Part shown: positions 27,704 through 35,796 of the stretch, piece after piece
Layout of the letters: every line of letters starts with the position of its first letter
Numbering within the stretch: the first letter of the stretch is position 1
DNA from: Corynebacterium phoceense
GTDB lineage: Bacteria > Actinomycetota > Actinomycetes > Mycobacteriales > Mycobacteriaceae
Assembly (NCBI RefSeq): GCF_900092335.1
Contig: NZ_LT596208.1
Coordinates: 542,451 to 606,450, forward strand
Length of the DNA stretch: 64,000 nucleotides
Direction of reading: 5' to 3'
Notes under the pieces: model-generated
Told to the model about the DNA's origin: nothing
The model's database searches: none
The model's input: only the letters and a program-made list of their open reading frames with translations
Position numbers and translations under genes: made by a program

Positions 27704-29101
27704 TCACACCTGACCGGGGGCTGCGGTAGAGGGGGTACGGACAAGCTTCTCGCGCTTGCCCACCGGAAGCACCACGGCGAGGACGATGAGGGCGGCGGAC
27801 AGGACGAGTACGGCGATGACCTGGCCGCGCGCGGACGGGTCGAAGACCATGAGCACGATGAGTGCTGCCATGGCGAGCATGACCAGCCACGGGACGTAGG
27901 GAAAGCCCGGCGCGCGCAGCGCGGTGATCTCGCCATTGGCCTTGAGCTGCGGGTGGAGCTTGAGGTAAGAGCAGGTGATAAACAGCCAGATGACGAGCAG
28001 GCAGCCGCCCACGGCGTTGAAGAGGAAGGCGAGCAGTCCCGGCGGGTTCCAGTACTGCAGGCCCACCGAAGCAAAGGCGAAGATCATCGAGAGGATGACG
28101 GCGTTGACGGGGGAACCAGTGCGGGAGGTCTTGAGGAAGAGCTTGTGCGCGTTGCCCTCGTGCGCCATGTCGAAGACGAGGCGGGAGGTGGCGTAGATCT
28201 GTGCGTTAAACGAGGACAGGAGGGCGACGACGATGACGACCTCCATGACGCCGACGGCGCCCGGCAGGCCGGCCTGCTCGAGGACGAGCGTGAACGGCGA
28301 CTGTGCGGCGACGTCCGCGTCGTGGATGCGGTCGAAGGGCAGCAGCAGCGAGATGATGGCCACGGAGCCGACGTAGAAGACGATGATGCGGAAGACGGCG
28401 GCGCGCACGGCGGTGGCCACGTTGTGCGCGGGGTCCTCGGACTCGGCGGCGGCGATGGTGACAAGCTCGATGCCGCCGAAGGCGAAGGCGACAGCGAGCA
28501 GGCCCGCGGCGAAACCGGGCGCGCCGTTGGGTAGGAAGTTTTCCGTGAAGTTGGACAGGTGGACAGTGTCCGTGTTCGGCCACCAGCCCAGCGCCATGAG
28601 CAGGCCGATGGCGATGAACACGATGATGACGCCGACCTTGATGGTGGAGAACCAGAACTCGAATTCGCCAAAGCCACGCACAGCCGCGAAGTTGACGATG
28701 GCGAAGAGGGTCACCGCGATGAGCGCCGGGACCCACGGCGCCCAGCCGGTCCACCCCGCGATGATGGCGGAGGCGCCGGTGATTTCCGAACCCATGACCA
28801 TGATGAGCATGAACCAGTAGAGCCAGCCCAGCGTAAACCGTGCCCAGTTGCCAAAGGCTTGGCCCGCGTAGGTGGAAAAGGAGCCGAGCGAGGGACGTGC
28901 GGCGGCCATCTCGCCAAGCATGACCATGACGAGCGCGATGAGCCCGCCCGCGATGGCATAAGAAATAAGGACCGAGGTACCGGAGGCCTGAATGCCCACG
29001 CCGACGCCGAGGAAGAGCCCGGCGCCGACGGCAGAACCCAGGCCCATCATGGTGAGGTGGCGTGATTTCAGCCGCTTGCCCGCTGCTGGAGAGGTGCTCA
29101 T
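27704..29101 (-). CDS. APC-family amino-acid permease (second copy)
   Basis: 465 residues and 12 helices, starting KSRHLTMMGLGSAVGAGLFL and closely similar to the permease at 22.2 kb throughout (shared FAFGGIE, ESEDP and SSFNAQIYATSR blocks). It is a member of the amino-acid transporter (AAT) subfamily with unknown substrate. It is divergent from dapE with 96 bases between, an arrangement that would allow co-regulation with diaminopimelate synthesis. A 17-base GC palindrome (27629-27645) beyond its stop may act as a terminator. Confidence 0.9.
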   Translation of the reverse strand: MSTSPAAGKRLKSRHLTMMGLGSAVGAGLFLGVGVGIQASGTSVLISYAIAGGLIALVMVMLGEMAAARPSLGSFSTYAGQAFGNWARFTLGWLYWFMLIMVMGSEITGASAIIAGWTGWAPWVPALIAVTLFAIVNFAAVRGFGEFEFWFSTIKVGVIIVFIAIGLLMALGWWPNTDTVHLSNFTENFLPNGAPGFAAGLLAVAFAFGGIELVTIAAAESEDPAHNVATAVRAAVFRIIVFYVGSVAIISLLLPFDRIHDADVAAQSPFTLVLEQAGLPGAVGVMEVVIVVALLSSFNAQIYATSRLVFDMAHEGNAHKLFLKTSRTGSPVNAVILSMIFAFASVGLQYWNPPGLLAFLFNAVGGCLLVIWLFITCSYLKLHPQLKANGEITALRAPGFPYVPWLVMLAMAALIVLMVFDPSARGQVIAVLVLSAALIVLAVVLPVGKREKLVRTPSTAAPGQV

Positions 29102-29197
29102 AAGGAAGATTCTTTCGCGCTATAGGCTTCAAGTAGAACGCATTAAAGCCTAACACCGGCGCGCGCGTGGCCTGTCACGGCGGTACGATGGCCACTT

Positions 29198-30325
29198 GTG
29201 ACTCTAGATTTGCATGCTGACCCCGTCGAACTCACTGCCGCGCTGGTGGATATCCCCAGCCCTTCGCACCATGAGGAGGCGATCGCGGACGCTGTGGAGG
29301 AAGCTTTGCGTGCGCTGCGGGCTCCCATTGAGGTAGAGCGCTACGGCAACACGGTGTGTGCCCGCACGAACCGGGGGCTGACCTCCCGCGTCGTACTCGC
29401 CGGCCATATCGACACGGTTCCCATCGCGGATAACGTCCCGCACCACATGGAAGGCTCTGGCGAGGATGCCGTCATGTGGGGCTGCGGCACCGTGGACATG
29501 AAGTCCGGCATGGCGGTCTACCTCCATGCCTTCGCCGAGCTTGCCGATGCCCCCTCGCTCGCCCATGACTTGACCCTCATCGCCTACGAGGGTGAGGAAG
29601 TTGCCACCGAGTTCAATGGCCTGGGCCACTTGCAGCGCGACCATCCTGAATGGCTCGCTGGAGATCTGGCACTGTTGGGCGAGCCCTCCGGCGCGATGAT
29701 CGAGGCGGGCTGCCAGGGCACCCTCCGCCTACGTGTGACGGCCCACGGCACGCGCGCCCACTCGGCGCGCGCCTGGCTCGGCTCCAACGCCGCCCACGCC
29801 CTGGCCCCGGTCATGCAGCGCGTGGCCTCCTATGTGCCCCGCACCGTCACCATCGACGAATGCGAGTACCGCGAGGGACTTAATATCGTCCACCTCGAGT
29901 CGGGCGTGGCAACGAATACCATTCCGGACGAGTCGTGGATGTTCGTCAATTTCCGCTTCGCGCCGGACCGGTCGCTCGACGAGGCGATGGCCCACGCGCT
30001 CGGCGTCCTCGAACTCGAAGTGGGCGCCAACGGCGGCGAGGCTGGCGCGCCGGGCACCATCACCGTCGAGGTCGACGACGCTGCGGGTGCCGCTCTGCCG
30101 GGCCTGGGCCAGCCAGCGGCACAGGCGCTGCTCGCCGCCGTTGACGGCAATTTCAGAGCGAAGTTCGGCTGGACCGACGTCGCACGCTTCTCCGAGATGG
30201 GCACCCCAGCCGTCAATTTCGGTGCGGGCGATCCGGGCTTTGCACACAAGAAAGACGAGCAGGTTCCTGTCGCGCAGATCTGTGAGGTCGCCCGCGCGCT
30301 TAAGGCCTACCTCACCACGTCCTAA
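29198..30325 (+). CDS. dapE: Succinyl-diaminopimelate desuccinylase DapE
   Basis: 375 residues, M20 metallopeptidase family. It hydrolyses N-succinyl-LL-diaminopimelate to succinate and LL-DAP. Dizinc site motifs: LAGHIDTVPIADN (His, then the catalytic Asp), WGCGTVDMKSGMAVY (bridging Asp) and YEGEEVATEFNGLGHL (catalytic Glu-Glu). The dimerisation domain is in the middle (about 175-290). GTG 29198 is the start. It completes the DAP set with dapC and dapD. Confidence 0.93.
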   Translation: MTLDLHADPVELTAALVDIPSPSHHEEAIADAVEEALRALRAPIEVERYGNTVCARTNRGLTSRVVLAGHIDTVPIADNVPHHMEGSGEDAVMWGCGTVDMKSGMAVYLHAFAELADAPSLAHDLTLIAYEGEEVATEFNGLGHLQRDHPEWLAGDLALLGEPSGAMIEAGCQGTLRLRVTAHGTRAHSARAWLGSNAAHALAPVMQRVASYVPRTVTIDECEYREGLNIVHLESGVATNTIPDESWMFVNFRFAPDRSLDEAMAHALGVLELEVGANGGEAGAPGTITVEVDDAAGAALPGLGQPAAQALLAAVDGNFRAKFGWTDVARFSEMGTPAVNFGAGDPGFAHKKDEQVPVAQICEVARALKAYLTTS

Positions 30326-30358
30326 GACCTTCAACGTTCAGAAAGTACTCACACCCAC

Positions 30359-31138
30359 ATGGCACCCGAGCTCAACCACGTCACGAAAGACCGCACCCTG
30401 CGCGGCCCCATGCTCCTGCGCACCGAGGGACAGCAGGACTCCACCTTCGACCAACGGCTCCTCGAATCTGGGGCAGACCATGACTGGATGCATGCGGACC
30501 CGTGGCGCGTGCTGCGCATCCAAGGCGAGTTCGTCGCCGGCTTTGATGCGCTCTACCGCCTGCCCAAGGCCGTGACCGTCTTTGGTTCCGCCCGTCTGCA
30601 CGAGGGTGACACCTACTACGACCTCGGCGTCGAGGTCGGCCGTCAGCTAGCGGGCGCCGAGTACGCCGTGATCACCGGCGGCGGCCCCGGCATCATGGAG
30701 GCCGCCAACCGCGGCGCGCATGAGGCGGGCGGCACCTCGGTGGGTCTGGGCATCGAGCTCCCGCACGAGCAGGGGCTCAACGCCTACGTCGACTTGGGCC
30801 TCAACTTCCGCTACTTCTTCGCGCGTAAGACGATGTTCCTCAAGTACTCCCAGGCCTTCATCTGCCTGCCCGGTGGCTTTGGCACCATGGACGAGTTCTT
30901 TGAGGTCCTCTGCATGGTGCAGACCGGCAAGGTGACGAACTATCCGATAGTCCTCATGGGTTCCGAGTACTGGTCCGGCCTCGTGGATTGGATTCGCCAG
31001 ACTCTCGTCATCGACGGCTATATCAGTCCGGAAGACCCCGATCTCTTCCTCATCACCGATGATCCGGACGAGGCCGTGGCCCATATCGTCACATGCCACG
31101 AGGTCATTGCCGACCAGCGTATCCGCAACGCGCGCTAG
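30359..31138 (+). CDS. LOG-family (TIGR00730) nucleotide 5'-monophosphate phosphoribohydrolase
   Basis: 259 residues, Rossmann-like fold with GGGPGIMEAANRGAHEAGG and the active-site motif LPGGFGTMDEFFEVL. It belongs to the family once called lysine decarboxylase; members cleave AMP-type or cytokinin nucleoside monophosphates to base and ribose phosphate. It has a long N-terminal extension of about 70 residues before the core (VFGSARLHEG). It lies 33 bases downstream of dapE on the same strand and is likely cotranscribed. Confidence 0.87.
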   Translation: MAPELNHVTKDRTLRGPMLLRTEGQQDSTFDQRLLESGADHDWMHADPWRVLRIQGEFVAGFDALYRLPKAVTVFGSARLHEGDTYYDLGVEVGRQLAGAEYAVITGGGPGIMEAANRGAHEAGGTSVGLGIELPHEQGLNAYVDLGLNFRYFFARKTMFLKYSQAFICLPGGFGTMDEFFEVLCMVQTGKVTNYPIVLMGSEYWSGLVDWIRQTLVIDGYISPEDPDLFLITDDPDEAVAHIVTCHEVIADQRIRNAR

Positions 31139-31227
31139 TCGTCCCCACTGGGGCTTCCGGCGGCTTCTCGTGGTTTCTCCCGTGGCCTTTGCATACCGCA
31201 CACTGAAAGTAAGGTAGCTTAAACAGC

Positions 31228-31767
31228 ATGTTTTCGTGGATCCTGCTCATCCTTATTCTCGCCATTCTCGCCATCCTGGGCATCTGGGCGACGGGTAAGT
31301 TTGGTGTGAATGGTGCAGTGATGGATGGGCCAGAAGGCCCCTCCGATGTGCGCGCGAGCAACCGCGTGGCGGTCAAACACGGTGACCTGGACGACGTCCG
31401 TTTTGACGTCGTGCGCAACGGCTACCGCCAACGCCAGGTCGACGAGGTCCTCGTGGCCCTCGACAAGCGTTTCCAAGAACTGGAGGAAGAACTCACCGCT
31501 GCCCGCGCGATGTCCACGCCTGCGCCTGACGTGGCCGCTGCCGAGTCCCCGGCCGCCGCTGCGTTTGTGGACGCCGCTGCTCCGAGCGCACCTGCGCAGC
31601 AGGCTGAACTCCCGGAAGAACGCTCGGACGAGAAGCCAGCCGAGCCGCAGGAGAAAGAGGACCGCACCGGAACGATGACGGTCACGCAAACTCCCGGCGC
31701 TGGTCCCTCGCAGGCAGGAAGCTTCATCATCGTCGATGGTCCGAGCGAGGACGAGCGCCGGTCCTAG
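31228..31767 (+). CDS. Membrane-anchored DivIVA-like protein
   Basis: 179 residues. Residues 1-22 are one membrane helix (FSWILLILILAILAILGIW). A DivIVA-type unit follows, VRFDVVRNGYRQRQVDEVLVAL, leading into a short coiled coil (DKRFQELEEELTAARA). The rest is a low-complexity acidic Ala/Pro/Glu tail. Its relatives are small accessory proteins of actinobacterial polar growth, distinct from Wag31 itself. The role is inferred from the domain only. Confidence 0.78.
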   Translation: MFSWILLILILAILAILGIWATGKFGVNGAVMDGPEGPSDVRASNRVAVKHGDLDDVRFDVVRNGYRQRQVDEVLVALDKRFQELEEELTAARAMSTPAPDVAAAESPAAAAFVDAAAPSAPAQQAELPEERSDEKPAEPQEKEDRTGTMTVTQTPGAGPSQAGSFIIVDGPSEDERRS

Positions 31768-31907
31768 GCTGCCACGCGATCGCCGCTATCTGTAGTGTTT
31801 CAGTCCGCTCTGCCCGTGGCCGCGACGTGACGTGGGCTAACCCCGCGGGAAAGTAGCGTAGACTAGGTGGGGTATACCCAATAACTGAGATATAAGGAGC
31901 TTCGCTC

Positions 31908-32075
31908 ATGGCAGCAATGAAGCCACGTACCACCGGCGGCCCGATGGAAGCAGTGGAAGAATCTCGCAAGATCGTTATGCGCATCCCGTCTGATGGCGGC
32001 GGACGCATCGTCGTCGAGATGACCAAGGAAGAAGCCGCTGAGCTCGGAGCTTTGCTCACGGAGGCTGCCGGATAA
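31908..32075 (+). CDS. DUF3117 small protein
   Basis: A 55-residue protein starting MAAMKPRTTGGPMEAVEESR and ending LGALLTEAAG. This is the very conserved actinobacterial DUF3117 family of unknown function. ATAAGGAG lies upstream of the ATG. Its TAA is immediately followed, with zero spacing, by the GTG of the methyltransferase gene, so translation of the two is coupled. Confidence 0.9.
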   Translation: MAAMKPRTTGGPMEAVEESRKIVMRIPSDGGGRIVVEMTKEEAAELGALLTEAAG

Positions 32076-32939
32076 GTGCTTGCCGACGTAATCGATCTTC
32101 TCGCTGATCCCGTCGACGGTACGCCATTGGCTGGCGCGGACGATTGTGCTCGTCTCGTCGCCGAGTCGGGTCACTCCTATGACGTCGCCAAGCAAGGCTA
32201 CGTCACGCTTGCCCCGGGGGCTGGGCTCAAACACAAGGGTGATGACGCCGCCATGGTCGAGGCCCGTGAGACGTACCTTTCCCGCGGTCACTTCGCGCCT
32301 TTCGTGGAGGCGGTGACCGGCGCCGTACAAGACGTCGTTGACCTCGCACCGGAAGAACACTCGCCGGCGCTGCTCGAGGTCGGCGCAGGCACCGGCTACT
32401 ATCTCGCGCACACACTGGACTCCTTGGACGGCGCTCGTGGCGTGGGCCTGGATATTTCTACGCACGCGGCCAAGCACTTGGCAAAGGCGCACCCGCGCAT
32501 TGGCGCCGTGGTCGCAGACGCGTGGGAACGCCTGCCGCTGCGCGATGGCGTCATTGACGCTATCTCCGTTGTCTTCGCGCCGCGCAACCCCGCGGAGTTC
32601 CAACGCGTGCTCGCGCCGCATGGCCAAGTTGTCGTTCTTACCCCCGCGGCGGGACATCTCGACGAACTGCGTGCCCCGCTGGGCATTCTCGGCGTGGAAG
32701 AAGGCAAGGTTGAGCGCATGTACGAGCAAGCCAAGGGCTACCTTGAGCAAGCCGCAGACCCAGTTGATATTTCTTTCCCTATCGTGCTCGACAAGGCCTC
32801 CATCATCGCACAGGTTGGAATGAGCCCGTCTGCGCGCCACATTAGCGCGGAGCAACTGGCCGAGCGCATGGCCTCGTTGCCGGAGTCGATCACGGTGACC
32901 GCCCGCGCTCGCCTCGATCGCTTGCGCCCCGTCCGCTAG
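32076..32939 (+). CDS. RlmA-like rRNA (guanine-N1) methyltransferase
   Basis: 287 residues, class I SAM-dependent methyltransferase: LLEVGAGTGYYLAHTL is motif I, and GVGLDISTHAAKHLAKAHP follows. SGHSYDVAKQGYVTL and GDDAAMVEARETYLSRGHF are hallmarks of the RlmA(I/II) family that methylates G745/G748 of 23S rRNA. The N-terminal zinc finger of RlmA (CPxC...C...H) is reduced to one Cys (DDCARLVAESGH), so zinc is probably not bound. Start GTG 32076, directly after DUF3117. Confidence 0.82.
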   Translation: MLADVIDLLADPVDGTPLAGADDCARLVAESGHSYDVAKQGYVTLAPGAGLKHKGDDAAMVEARETYLSRGHFAPFVEAVTGAVQDVVDLAPEEHSPALLEVGAGTGYYLAHTLDSLDGARGVGLDISTHAAKHLAKAHPRIGAVVADAWERLPLRDGVIDAISVVFAPRNPAEFQRVLAPHGQVVVLTPAAGHLDELRAPLGILGVEEGKVERMYEQAKGYLEQAADPVDISFPIVLDKASIIAQVGMSPSARHISAEQLAERMASLPESITVTARARLDRLRPVR

Positions 32940-33004
32940 TTCACAGGTCCGGGGTGTTGCCCCGCGCGCCCCACGCTACGCGCACGGCGTTGAACGGAAC
33001 AGGC

Positions 33005-33049
33005 AAACGGCCCCGCAGCATCACGAACTGTGATGCTGCGGGGCCGTTT
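33005..33049. terminator. Strong bidirectional terminator
   Basis: A perfect 20-base stem: AAACGGCCCCGCAGCATCAC (33005-33024) and its complement (33030-33049), with loop GAACT. A and T runs at the two ends let it work in both directions between the convergent methyltransferase and GH32-like genes. Confidence 0.95.
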
Positions 33050-33079
33050 CCGTGCTGTGGTGGGCGCCGGACCGCGCGA

Positions 33080-34525
33080 TTAGGAGCCGGCGCGCTCGAA
33101 ACTGCGCACGACCTCAGCGTCGCCATTCGTCTCAACGCGGAAGCCGCTGCAGCCGCCATCGAAGTACATGCGCGAGGCCATGGTCACCAGGCCCGAGTCC
33201 GCGAAAATCTCTACGGTCGTGCCGTCGACGACGATGGTGAGCGAGTCGTCGACGTTCTCTGGATCCTCGGTGAGCGGAGCCACCGCAGGGATGTCCGTCT
33301 TATACGTTTCGTCGAAGGCACGCGACATGGAACGGTCGACGCGCAGCTCCGTGCCCGCGTGGGTGACCGTCGTCGCTGGCTTGCCGTGGCCGTCGAGGAG
33401 CGTGACGGTGACGGCGCTGCCGGCCGGAACCTCGAGCAGGCCCGTCCACATGCGGGCGCGCTTCGAATGTGAGACAGCGTCCGGCAAACCGCGCGGGGGA
33501 GTCTGGTACAGCACTCCTCCCTGCAGTGTCACGAGGCGCGGCAGCGTGAGCGCGTTGGCCCAACCTTCCTCGGTCCACGAGTGATGAACCGCGGGGTTAT
33601 CGCTGCGACCACGACCATTGAGCAAACCGAACAAGCAGGCTTCCCGGTAATTGAAGTCCTCCGAGAACGTGCCCGGTGTGGAATTCGTATTGCGCGGGCG
33701 GGTGAAGTCGTGGCCGTAGTCGAGACGACGGAAGCCGGAAACAACCTCAAACTCGGTGCCCTGCAGACGTCCCACGAGGTAGCCAGCCACCTCGCCGGAT
33801 TCCTTGCCCACAGCTTCGACAGTAAAGAACAGAACGTCATAGACGTTGCCGTCGATTTCATCGCGTAGGCGGATGATGCGAGGGGAGACGATCGCGGCCG
33901 GGAGATCGTCCTTGGTGCCGGGGAAGGCGGTATTGCCCTTGAATGTCAGCGGACCGTCGAAGTGCCACGTGTCGCCATCGGCGCTGCGCAGCACGACCGG
34001 CGTTGGGTTCTCCGTAGAACCGGACAGCGCCAGCATGAGCCAGCCTTCGTGGCCGTCCTCCCGTTTGTCGTCGGCAGCCCAGTCGGGGACAACGCACGGC
34101 GAACGAAAGCGCGAGAATCCATCGGCGCTGGTGATGACCTCGCCATGGCGAGCCACGTTGGGGTCCAGCGCCTGCGGATCGTCAGAGACCTCACACGTTT
34201 CGTCATAGCCCGCGTACTTGGCGAAGCGAATGGACGAGGCGCCAGCGGTCAACGAGGTGAAATACAGGTTGATATCAGGGCCGACCGCCGCCACGGAGCC
34301 AGCGCGCAGGCCAAACTCGCCGCCTACGGGCGCGAGAGCGTCATCGCACTCGAGCCACTCGAAGGGCGCTTCCTCCGCAAAGACGTGGCCCCATCGGGAA
34401 GGCTCGCCAGGGGCCGGACGATATTGGTGGAAGAGGTGCCACGTCGTGCCGTCGAGTAAGGCTCCTGCGGGTGCTTCGAGCACCCCAGACTCCAAAGCGA
34501 CGTGCAGCTCAGGGCGGTAGGTCAT
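33080..34525 (-). CDS. GH32-like (sucrose/fructan hydrolase family) protein lacking the catalytic residues
   Basis: 481 residues with the GH32 five-bladed propeller followed by a C-terminal beta-sandwich (about 340-481, with DDSLTIVVDGTTVEIFADSG typical of this module). WHLFHQY (29-35) and RWGHV (44-48) match family blocks 1-2. But the nucleophile motif NDPNG reads EAPAG (17-21), the RDP motif reads RSP (141-143) and the EC acid/base motif appears as VSP (213-215). It is probably not a glycosidase; it could bind a sugar or act as a regulator. Its ATG directly follows the glgA TAG, so it is coupled to glycogen synthase. Confidence 0.8.
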   Translation of the reverse strand: MTYRPELHVALESGVLEAPAGALLDGTTWHLFHQYRPAPGEPSRWGHVFAEEAPFEWLECDDALAPVGGEFGLRAGSVAAVGPDINLYFTSLTAGASSIRFAKYAGYDETCEVSDDPQALDPNVARHGEVITSADGFSRFRSPCVVPDWAADDKREDGHEGWLMLALSGSTENPTPVVLRSADGDTWHFDGPLTFKGNTAFPGTKDDLPAAIVSPRIIRLRDEIDGNVYDVLFFTVEAVGKESGEVAGYLVGRLQGTEFEVVSGFRRLDYGHDFTRPRNTNSTPGTFSEDFNYREACLFGLLNGRGRSDNPAVHHSWTEEGWANALTLPRLVTLQGGVLYQTPPRGLPDAVSHSKRARMWTGLLEVPAGSAVTVTLLDGHGKPATTVTHAGTELRVDRSMSRAFDETYKTDIPAVAPLTEDPENVDDSLTIVVDGTTVEIFADSGLVTMASRMYFDGGCSGFRVETNGDAEVVRSFERAGS

Positions 34526-35680
34526 CTAAATCAGGCTCCGGTAAATATCGACTGTTTGGGCGGCGATGGTCGCCCAGCTAAATTTCTCTTCCGCGCGCTT
34601 GCGGCCGGCCGCACCCCACGCACGCAGCGTGTCGGCGTCGCCCACCAGGCGGTTGACGGCGGCAGCAATGCCCGCCTCGAATTCCGCGGGCACCTGCTCG
34701 TCGTAGTGGACCAGGGTACCCGTTTCGCCGTCCACGACAACTTCCGGAATTCCGCCCACGTCAGAAGCCACGACGGCAGTCCCGCACGCCATGGCTTCAA
34801 GGTTGACAATGCCCAGCGGCTCGTAAATGGAGGGGCACACAAAGATGTCAGCGCCGGAGTAAATCTGCTGAATGTCGGTGCGGGAGAGCATCTCACGGAC
34901 CCAGTAGACGCCATCACGCTGAGCCTGGAGGCCCTCCACGAGCGACTTGGTTTCTGCCTCGATCTCTGCAGTGTCCGGGGCACCAGCACACAGCACGAGC
35001 TGCACGTCGGGGTCGAAGTCAGCGGCTGCCTTGAGCAGGTGAGCCACGCCCTTCTGCCGGGTGATACGGCCAACGAAGGCAACGATGGGGCGGTTACGGT
35101 CGACGCCCAACTTATCGAGGAGTTCGGTCTCGCGCGGTTGCCACAGCTGCGTATCGATGCCGTTGAGGACGACATGGACCTTGTCCGGGTCGACATTGGG
35201 GTAGACATCGAGGATGGAGGACTTCATGCCTGCAGACACAGCAATGACGGCGTCAGCATTCTCAATGGCGTTGCACTCCGACCACGAGGAGACGTCGTAA
35301 CCGCCGCCGAGCTGTTCGCGCTTCCACGGGCGGTGGGGTTCGAGCGAGTGTGCGGTGACCACGTGTGGAATTCCGTAGAGCTTCCCCGCAAGGTGGCCAG
35401 CAAGGCCGGTGTACCAGGTGTGCGAGTGCGCGACATCGGCTGCCGATGCCCCGTTGGCCATGCGCAGGCCCGTGCTCAGCGTCTTAAGCGCGCCGTTGGC
35501 ATCAGCTAAGTCCGGATCAACACCGTACGTGTAGACATTGGCTTCCTCACGCGGGGCGCCCATGCAGTGGACGTCAACATCGATAATGTCGCGCATGAAA
35601 CGAGTCAACTCGGCGACGTGAACGCCTGCACCGCCGTAAATTTCGGGCGGGTATTCTTTGGTAAAAATTCCGGCTCTCAT
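34526..35680 (-). CDS. glgA: Glycogen synthase / alpha-maltose-1-phosphate synthase (GT4)
   Basis: 384 residues from ATG 35680 (MRAGIFTKEYPPEIYGGAGV). It is a GT-B, GT4-type glucosyltransferase using ADP-glucose. HSHTWYTGLAG, the FVGRITRQKG nucleotide-site loop and the EPLGIVNLEAMACG acid loop with SDVGG are present. In mycobacteria this protein (GlgM/GlgA) mostly makes maltose-1-phosphate for the GlgE route; which product is made here cannot be told. It is divergent from glgC, its substrate supplier, with a shared 116-base promoter region. Confidence 0.93.
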   Translation of the reverse strand: MRAGIFTKEYPPEIYGGAGVHVAELTRFMRDIIDVDVHCMGAPREEANVYTYGVDPDLADANGALKTLSTGLRMANGASAADVAHSHTWYTGLAGHLAGKLYGIPHVVTAHSLEPHRPWKREQLGGGYDVSSWSECNAIENADAVIAVSAGMKSSILDVYPNVDPDKVHVVLNGIDTQLWQPRETELLDKLGVDRNRPIVAFVGRITRQKGVAHLLKAAADFDPDVQLVLCAGAPDTAEIEAETKSLVEGLQAQRDGVYWVREMLSRTDIQQIYSGADIFVCPSIYEPLGIVNLEAMACGTAVVASDVGGIPEVVVDGETGTLVHYDEQVPAEFEAGIAAAVNRLVGDADTLRAWGAAGRKRAEEKFSWATIAAQTVDIYRSLI

Positions 35681-35743
35681 AATCGACCAGAGTAACCACA
35701 AAACCGCGCCCTCGCCGGGGATTCTTGTGGCCTCGGGGGTGCC

Positions 35744-35758
35744 TGTGTAAACATCACA
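35744..35758. promoter_or_regulatory. Possible CRP/GlxR-type operator between glgA and glgC
   Basis: TGTGTAAACATCACA lies in the middle of the glgA-glgC divergent promoter region. It resembles the cAMP-receptor GlxR consensus (TGTGA-N6-TCACA) but has one base less in the spacer and one half-site mismatch. A similarly spaced element lies upstream of odhA. Glycogen genes are known GlxR targets in C. glutamicum, which supports the reading. Confidence 0.35.
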
Positions 35759-35796
35759 TGAATTCGCGCATATTTTCAATGACAAAAAGGCAAAGC

